This document shows positions 57,301-64,000 of a stretch of DNA of 64,000 nucleotides, piece by piece; position 1 is the first letter of the stretch; each line of letters opens with the position of its first letter. Position numbers and translations under genes: made by a program. The DNA comes from Tenrec ecaudatus (lineage: Eukaryota > Chordata > Mammalia > Afrosoricida > Tenrecidae), in assembly GCF_050624435.1 (NCBI RefSeq), contig NC_134534.1, positions 62,271,501 to 62,335,500 on the forward strand, given 5' to 3'. The notes under the pieces are model-generated. The model searched no databases, was not told the origin of the DNA, and saw only the letters and a program-made list of their open reading frames with translations.

Positions 57301-58100
57301 ACGACTATAACGATGAACACCAAGACAAAGGTAGGCATCTGCTCTCAGGTAATATCTTCGAATCTGGTACCGCAGGCAACAGGTGGTGTTCTTGCATCAT
57401 GCTCAGTATCCATGTAGCACCCCTTATTTGGTACATCTTAAAGACCACTCAGTCAGAGGAGGCCTCTCCTCAGTTTTGCATGTTGTGGGGAGAGGGAGGA
57501 AGACCAATCAGTCTTGTCATATAACATTGTTCCACAGTCAGCCAGATCAGCAGACACCCCTGCAAGGGTGCTTAATGAACCTTCATGGAAATTGAAATCA
57601 GGGAGGAGGGGAGCTCTGTCTCAGAGGAGCTGATTTCATTTCTGGTGGTAAGTAAACCAATCTGTCATTGGGAAAATCTCTTAACATTACTTTTCTAAGC
57701 TCCCAAGGGGAAAATTTACCCTTTATTATGTTCCTCATCAGGCACTTTTGACCAGGTTTCTATTTAGCCCTATGTGACCCAACCTTGTGCTATGGTCCAC
57801 TGAGATTTTAGGCTTTGTCTTGTTGGGGTAAAAAACATCCTTCATAGGTCACACAAGAGGGATCTGATTTTGAAACTCACTCAGGCCACTGAACTTTGCC
57901 TTAAACATAGCTGTAGCAAATTGAAGAACGCGAAATCCTCCCTAAAACATCTGGTGTGAAAGGAAGCAGACCACTACTATCCAAGGGAAGCCATTGGTCG
58001 ATGAGTCAAATCTCTTGGTTTGAGTAGGACCAATAGTTGGCAGCCTAAGGCAACCTTATATTTGCTATTATCATACTCTATTTTCTTTATCATGACATGT
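57300..58100. other. No recognised gene
   Basis: Includes GC-moderate sequence at 57420-57650 with a short open frame. Nothing assigned. Confidence 0.3.
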
Positions 58101-58985
58101 CTTAATCCAGAGTGGTATTGAAAGTTTTGCCCTAAACACAGAGTTGATCAAGGATAGACCATTTAGAAATTGGGTGTCGGAAATGAGGGGAGATAAAGGC
58201 ATGAAGTGGATGGCTTACACCCTTTTCTGGGTGTGTTCAGAGTAAAATGATCAAAAGGGGAAAGGTAATACTTCATGTAATAACGGTATTTGCCTAGAAG
58301 AGCCAAAGGATGGCCTACAAGGGCAGCAAATACTTTAATGAGGGTTTTCTAGCTGTAATTCCATCAAATGTTCATTTCTTGATGGGTCTGGATGGGAGAA
58401 AGTGGGAAAATCCTGACAAGATTCAGTTTTGAAAGCTTCTTAATAGGATTTATGTTGCTTGCCATCCTGCTGCATGTCAAATGAGCCCTCTCCGAAGCTG
58501 GATGGGAGATTTCACTACCAGCAGGAGCCAAGAGTGATATGATCCTCTGGACTTCCAGATCTCTGAGCAGTGATCGTCCTTGATCGAGAAGACAGCTGAG
58601 ATGTCCTAAGAACAGCAGAGAAGCAACAGCAGCAAGCAGGAGCCAGAACATGAGAGAGTCCACAGAGCAAGAAAAGCTAAGTGTTCTCGGGTGGGAAGCT
58701 GACTTGTGGAATGTAGTGTCTCAGGTCACTTAATTGGGGAGCTGAATTTGCTGAACTATGGACCTGGAACTGAGTTACATTGGGATTTAGACTTATGACT
58801 GAGTGACCTGCCCTATGGACATTTATTATCAACCCTAACATGTTCTGTCTGTATTGCAATCTACTAACTTCTATGGCAAACCCTTTAATCATGAATATTT
58901 TTTGGTGAGCACTACGTGGCCAATGCAATGAATTATTGAACTCAGCAGATGAAAAAGTAGAGAGTGTTGAAACAGAACACAATAT
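58100..58985. repeat. Unclassified repeat-like block sharing text with the window start
   Basis: GATAAAGGCATGAAGTG at 58192-58208 matches 781-797 with one change, and flanks agree loosely. A minus frame of 101 codons at 58677-58982 and another of 99 at 58364-58663 show no known domain. Confidence 0.35.
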
Positions 58986-59009
58986 TTGTTTACACTTTTA
59001 TAGAATCTT

Positions 59010-60240
59010 ATAATGCACATAGTTTCTATTGTTTGTGCATTTTCATGATGTTTGTAGAGCCCTGAAGATTGTCCCTAGTGTTTCTTTGATGGCACTGCAA
59101 TTTCAGTTTAACATGTAGGTCTCTGATCCATCTTGAGTTCGTTTTTACATAGGGCGTGATCTATGGTTCCTTTTTCTCTGAATATAGATACCCAGCTTTG
59201 TTAGCATTATTTGTTAGAGTTTGGCTTTGCCCCTCAGAATGGATTTCAGCCATTGTCAAGATAATCTATCTTTAGGTGTATAGACTTACTTCTGGGATCT
59301 CAATTCTGTTCTATTGATCCATGTATCTGCCATTGTATCAGTACGAGGCTGTTTTGACTACAATACTTCTAAAGTAGGTTTTGAGATCTGACTTTTTTTC
59401 TCAGTACTGCATTGCTTATCAGATGTTTTCTTACTTTCCATATATGTTTAGTAATTGTTTTATGCATCGCCTTAAAATGTTTATGGTACCTAGATTGGGA
59501 TGCCATTATCTCTGTACATCACTTTGAATAATATTGATATGTGCAGAAGGTTAGTCTTCCTATCTATGAGCATGGGAATTTTCTCCATTTATATAATTCT
59601 CTTTTAATGTCTTGCAGTAGTGCCCGGTAATCCCTTTTTCTCTGAGTCTTTGATATCTGTGGTTAGGTTTATTCCTAAGTAGTTATCTTATGGGTAACTA
59701 TTGTAATCCTTTCATCGTTCTCTTTGTTGGTGTAAAGGAATCTGAATGATTTTTTAATAATCTTGTCCCCTGCCACTTTGCTGAAACTTTCAATTAATTC
59801 CAGTGGTTTTCTTGCAAACTCTGGATTTGCTGTGTATAGGATTATAACATTACACATAGGAGCAGTTTTCCTTCTTCGCTTTCTCCTTCTCCTCCTCCTT
59901 CTTTCTTTTTTGTCAAATTGGATGCCTTTTATTTTCATTTTTTTGTCTTATTGCCCTGGCCAGTACTTCCAGTATAATATTGAAGAAGACTGGATGATAT
60001 TGGGCATCCTCATTTGGTTCCCATTACCAGGGGATTGTTTTTAGTGTCTCAACATTGAGCATCACATTAGCTATTGTTTTACATACAGTTAAATTGAAGT
60101 ATTTCCCTCCTGTTCCAATTTTACAGAGCGTTTTCATCAGGAATGGCTATTGGATTTTTTCAAATTCTTTTTCTACACCAATTCCAATAATCACAGGGTT
60201 CATTTTCTGTGTTTTATTTATATAGTGACTTACGGTTATT
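59010..60240 (-). mobile_element. Old L1 ORF2 fragment, antisense
   Basis: The complement of L1 ORF2: AACATGTAGGTCTCTGATCC, TCTGTTCTATTGATCCATGT, ATCTATGAGCATGGGAATTT, CTTGCAGTAGTGCCCGGTAA and TCCCCTGCCACTTTGCTGAA follow the usual order from C-terminal to reverse transcriptase. It is heavily mutated, with no intact frame. Confidence 0.85.
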
Positions 60241-60795
60241 ATTTCCTTAGTGCAGAGCCATCTTTGCCCCACCAGATTTCAGGCCACCGACCTTTAGGAA
60301 GGAGATGATTACATCTTTGCTTCATGCAGAGCAGCCAGTGTGGAGAAGCAGGTGTTTTCTGTTAGCAGTGAAGCTCACTTGCCACCAAAGCTCCTGACCA
60401 ATGGAATGTAGTGCATGCATAACAATTATTGAAAGAAGATGAATTCAGTATAAATATTTTAATGTGCAGAGCTTAATTCATAGGGTTCTCCTGAGTTATT
60501 AGGTATATATGCTATGACAAACACCCACTTTCCCAACACTTTAAATTCACGAATTATTGCGTAAGTTTACTTTTTTCTATTGAGGAAAAAATATTACAGC
60601 TAGTTAGATCTTGGGGGAAAATATGAAGAAATTAAGAAGTCTAAGAATAAAATCACCCTTGGGGGATGGGAACTTTACCCTTTAGAAATAAAAGGAGTCT
60701 ATGAGTAAGAAATATCTTTTAGAAAATCAGATTATTGAGTGAACAAGTTACCTCTGAATGGCTTCAAACAGACTTTTTTGTACATAAGGATTATC
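60240..60795. other. No recognised gene
   Basis: Unassigned sequence between the old L1 and two AfroSINEs. Confidence 0.3.
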
Positions 60796-60796
60796 T

Positions 60797-60975
60797 TAAA
60801 GGAGCCCTGTTGGCTGCAATGGTTAAACCCTTTTCTGCTAACCCCAAAGTCCATGGATTAAACCCACCATCTGCTCCATGGGAGAAAGTTATAGCAGTTT
60901 GGGCCTGTCAAGCACATGGCCTCGGGGACTCTGGGCTACAGTTCTACTCTATCCTACAGAGCCATTATAAAACAT
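60797..60975 (+). repeat. AfroSINE, sense
   Basis: GGAGCCCTGTTGGCTGCAAT (A-box region), GGATTAAACCCACCATCTGC (B-box region), CAGTTCTACTCTATCCTACA and GAGCCATTATAAAA: a sense SINE with Pol III box positions conserved in outline. Confidence 0.9.
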
Positions 60976-61051
60976 AATTCATAGGACAGCAAGTGCACTT
61001 AAAGGATTACAGGAGACTCAGAGGAAGGACAGAAAGAGCTACACTCATAAG

Positions 61052-61265
61052 TTTTAAGAGGGGCTCTGGTGGTGTAGTGGTTAGGGATTGGCCTGCTAAC
61101 TGCGAGGTCATCATTTCAAAACCAGCAGCAGCCCCATGCAGGAAAGACTGGATTTTCTACTCCTGTAATGTGTTACAGTCTGGGAAACTCACAAGGGCAG
61201 TGCAACCCTGTCCTGTATGGTTACTATAAGTCAGCGTCAACTCAATGGTAGTGAGTTTCATTTGG
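61052..61265 (+). repeat. AfroSINE, sense
   Basis: GGGGCTCTGGTGGTGTAGTG, GCCTGCTAACTGCGAGGTCA, TTTCAAAACCAGCAGCAGCC, GTCCTGTATGGTTACTATAA and GTCAGCGTCAACTCAATGGT followed by GTGAGTTTCATTTGG form a nearly complete sense SINE. Confidence 0.9.
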
Positions 61266-61740
61266 TTAGTAAGTTTAAAAATTCTTTTGTCAATTAATTT
61301 ATATTTACAAGTCAGATGCCATGTTCCTTTACTGAATATTTCAAATATTCATTTTACTTCAGTCCCTTTTCGTCTTCTAAATTAATTGATTGTTGCTATC
61401 ATTTCCTCACAGTTTTCACCCTGACAAAAACTGCCTATTTCAGAATATTAAGAAGAAATAAGGAGAGCTAGTAGTATAAATCTAAATGAACAAACATAGG
61501 AAATCTATTCTATGAAGTAACAATTATGTGCCTTTGGAGTTAACTGGTTATATCATATATTATTATCTGTGGTATGACCAATATCTACTATAAGTGAAAA
61601 AAATTTAAAAGCAAGACATTGAGGATCTTCATATTTTTAACACAAGGCTTTGGCAAATATAATTCAGTAAAATCATAGAATTAATTATAATTATTCTACA
61701 TGATCTCTCAAAATGGTGTTCTGACAAGACAGTTAAGGAT
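61266..61740. other. No recognised gene
   Basis: AT-rich, nothing assigned. Confidence 0.35.
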
Positions 61741-62640
61741 GATTTGGGTGATAAAGAATGAGAAGGTGTCTAAATGCTACTTGTTGGGGTTTCTTTCATG
61801 CAGTCTGATTAAAACTGAACATATACAAAACACAGAAGAAAAATTAATCAAGGACTCTAAGATAATCTAAGCAGTTGTATTTCAGGAAGGCTAATTTCCA
61901 AACTACATTAAAATTTTTAAATTTTGGGGGGAAAAAAAGCATTTTTTAGTTATATTATGAGGAAGATTCTGAACAATTTTGTATTCCTGTCAAAAACTGT
62001 AAACGAGAGAGAGGCATGTCGCTTCTATAATTTTGTTTCATCTTATCTGTCAAAGAGAATAATCTTCTGTTGAAAAGATAAAGCTAAAATGATAAAAAGA
62101 AATTAAAATCCCAAATAGTAGAAGGGATAGGAAGAGAAAAAGTAGAATGATTTCTCCAAATGACTTCATTTTTCTGGCTCAGGAAGTATCTAATTTAGGG
62201 CACTGAGTAATCTTGAAGATAAGATCAATGTCAGTAATCTTTGAGGAGTTATTGATAATAGGGGAGCTGCCAGGAAACTAAAGAAAGTCAATTGTCCCAA
62301 GTTTCTGAAAGGTTAGGCATAGTCTTAAAACTATAGACCAGAGATCTTGACATTTATGCTCAGTAAAATACTTGAAGGGAAACTAAATGGATGGATGGTT
62401 TTGAGTACTGAGAAAGGTCATGATTCGCAACAATCAGCATGTCTTCCCCAAGAATAAGGTATGGTGGACTGTCATCATTTCCTATTTTGACATAATGACT
62501 AGGTCGGCATTCCAGAAAACTGACACAGAAATGGTGCATCTGGATTAACAAGGCATTTTTAACACTCTTATGTATCAAATGGAAATATGTGTGAACACTA
62601 GGACATCAGACAGAGACTCATAATGACTTTAAAGACTTTA
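61740..62640 (+). repeat. Possible ancient CR1/L3-like LINE fragment
   Basis: CTTAAAACTATAGACCAGAG, ACTTGAAGGGAAACTAAATG, ACAATCAGCATGTCTTCCCC, ATTTTGACATAATGACTAGG and CATCTGGATTAACAAGGCAT follow the order seen in ancient CR1-type RT relics (RT motifs PISLTS and LDFxKAFD are only dimly visible). Low-confidence assignment. Confidence 0.4.
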
Positions 62641-63445
62641 CCTAGGAAATATTAGAAGTTTCGGGTTTTGCAGAGTTCGAATTCTGAAAATCTTTTATCA
62701 CGTACAAGGGAGATATTAACCTGTTCTGCACTAAGCTATTCTAGTGAAAGCTTATCTGAATACTTTTATTAATTTCAGAACTGCACAGTTAATACTTACA
62801 GAGACCAGCTAGAACTTATCTAAAGTAGAGCCACAAAAAGACTCAAAATCAAAGTGTAAAATTGTAGAAACACAGCTTGGAACATCAATAAAAATTTTAA
62901 ATGACAACGTATGAGAGCACGTTGGATTATGTACAACTTGAACTTCAGTGCCTAGCACCTACCAAGTGCACAGTAAGTATCACCCCCTTGAAAATTATCA
63001 CAATATTATAGATTAGTAATATGCAATATTAACTTCAACCGCTGGAGTAATAGGTCTTTTTCCCATTTTCATCAATCAGATTTGTGGGTGTGTATGTGCA
63101 TGTGTGTACAAGTTTATATGACTACCTGATTTTATATCTAAATATTACCCAAAAAACAGCAAGTATCCATATTTCTTAAATTTTTATAGCAAATAAAAAT
63201 TTAGCATTAAAAATCAGACAATATCTTTTGAGACTAATTTAGTCCTGATACATTGTGATAAGCACAAACTCTTTGGAACTATCTGTAATTTGGAAAGGTG
63301 GAGGCACTGGGGACTGATGTGGGTGTATTTATATTACAGAAATGGACAAGCACTAAAAGTCAGAGCTTTTATCATGAAAACCTTCTAACAGCATATACCC
63401 CGACAATAAATAAGACGGAGAAAGGAAATGCGGAGTTGTTTTTAT
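62640..63445. other. No recognised gene; AT-rich DNA
   Basis: Nothing assigned apart from a short GT-rich patch near 63080-63105. Confidence 0.35.
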
Positions 63446-63484
63446 TATTAGATTTCTAAATAACTGATATCAGTTATTTAGAAA

Positions 63485-63491
<7 letters not shown>
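63446..63491. repeat. Perfect 46-bp palindrome
   Basis: Arms of 23 bases with no spacer, centred between 63468 and 63469 (ACTGAT / ATCAGT). Left arm 63446-63468 is the exact complement of right arm 63469-63491. It abuts an AT microsatellite. Confidence 0.97.

Positions 63492-63516
<25 letters not shown>
63488..63516. repeat. (AT)n microsatellite
   Basis: AT dinucleotide run directly following the palindrome. Confidence 0.9.
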
Positions 63517-63519
<3 letters not shown>

Positions 63520-63529
63520 GATGACTTAA

Positions 63530-64000
63530 TTATAAGCATGGCATGGAATTTCCATTTTTAAATACTAGGGAATGTGTGTGCACATCTTTGTAGATGACTG
63601 CATATTGGAAATCCAGTCTGGGTGGCCAGGTACTGGAAGATGCTTCCTTTATAGAATCCCCTTGCCCTCCCTGGACCATTTGCCCTGGAACACGATGGGG
63701 GTTGGTCTTACCTATTTCTGTACCCACACCTAGTTTTCCAGAGGCGTTCCCTGAAGGACTGTTGGCTCCACTCTGCATGGTGCTACTTAGAAATTCAAAG
63801 CACCAGGAATGGTGGCAATACTGGAGCAGTTGTTGTTTATTTGTTTGCATTTTTCCCTCAGTTAGCCAAAGGATGGAGGGTCTCTTGGCCCCCAATAGTT
63901 GGGTAGCTGAGCTTGGCCTGGATGTAGACTTTAGTTCTCGTTTTTCTCCAGTCAGAGCTTCTCTGTCCACTGAAGGGCAGGTGTCCTCATTGACATACCA
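63530..64000 (-). other. Long open frame running off the window edge, unidentified
   Basis: The minus frame is open from the window end to a stop at 63530, at least 156 codons (WYVNEDTCPS at its visible start, GNSMPCL at its end). It is less AT-rich than the flanks. No domain is recognised. It may be repeat text, an exon-containing region or chance. Confidence 0.25.

Noticed and set aside
60797-60975. tRNA gene
   Set aside because: A- and B-box-like text belongs to a tRNA-derived SINE; no cloverleaf and anticodon arm is formed.

Overview
The window is mammalian nuclear DNA, AT-rich and almost entirely interspersed repeats. No multi-exon host gene can be supported. The combination of afrotherian tRNA-derived SINEs (AfroSINE), RTE/BovB LINEs, a tandem-module L1 3' UTR and SPIN hAT transposons points to an afrotherian, most likely a tenrec (Echinops telfairi). 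Among Afrotheria, SPIN is known to me from tenrec. The species is an inference from remembered families, not a database match.

Layout. 1-4040: unclassified repeat DNA, a ~510-bp dispersed repeat (copy A), an AfroSINE and an old L1-type relic. 4045-18300: a stack of nested LINEs. A 5'-truncated L1 3' end (4045-5426) lies beside an old antisense L1 (5446-8725, resuming 18214-18300). That old L1 is split by a 9.5-kb antisense L1 (8739-18200), which is itself split by a 2.2-kb Tigger/pogo transposon (10101-12288). 18300-27800: sparse DNA with an L1 3' end, a GC-rich unidentified block, a short SPIN, a mariner-like relic, repeat copy C and SINEs. 27815-29000: a BovB LINE interrupted by a 483-bp SPIN. 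29450-33130: L1 3' ends, one apparently twin-primed, an AfroSINE and repeat copy B. 33135-43080: mostly unrecognised DNA plus an L1 3' end with target-site duplications (TSDs) and two BovB fragments. 43370-48600: L1 end, SINEs, repeat copy D inside a SINE, and a mariner-like MITE. 48635-54973: three antisense L1 3' ends, one with a 5' inversion and one with a perfect 14-bp TSD. 56370-57290: a BovB/L1 region carrying an intact RPS27 retrocopy. 58000-64000: old L1, SINEs, a CR1/L3-like relic and a 46-bp perfect palindrome.

The only intact protein-coding sequence recognised is the 84-codon RPS27 retrocopy at 56698-56952. Other coding remnants (L1 ORF2, Tigger transposase, BovB reverse transcriptase) are broken. 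I found no new biological system. The most interesting signals are the L1 3' UTR with a variable-number internal module, a near full-length L1 with no ORF1, SPIN nested in BovB with a readable TSD, and the pristine RPS27 retrocopy.
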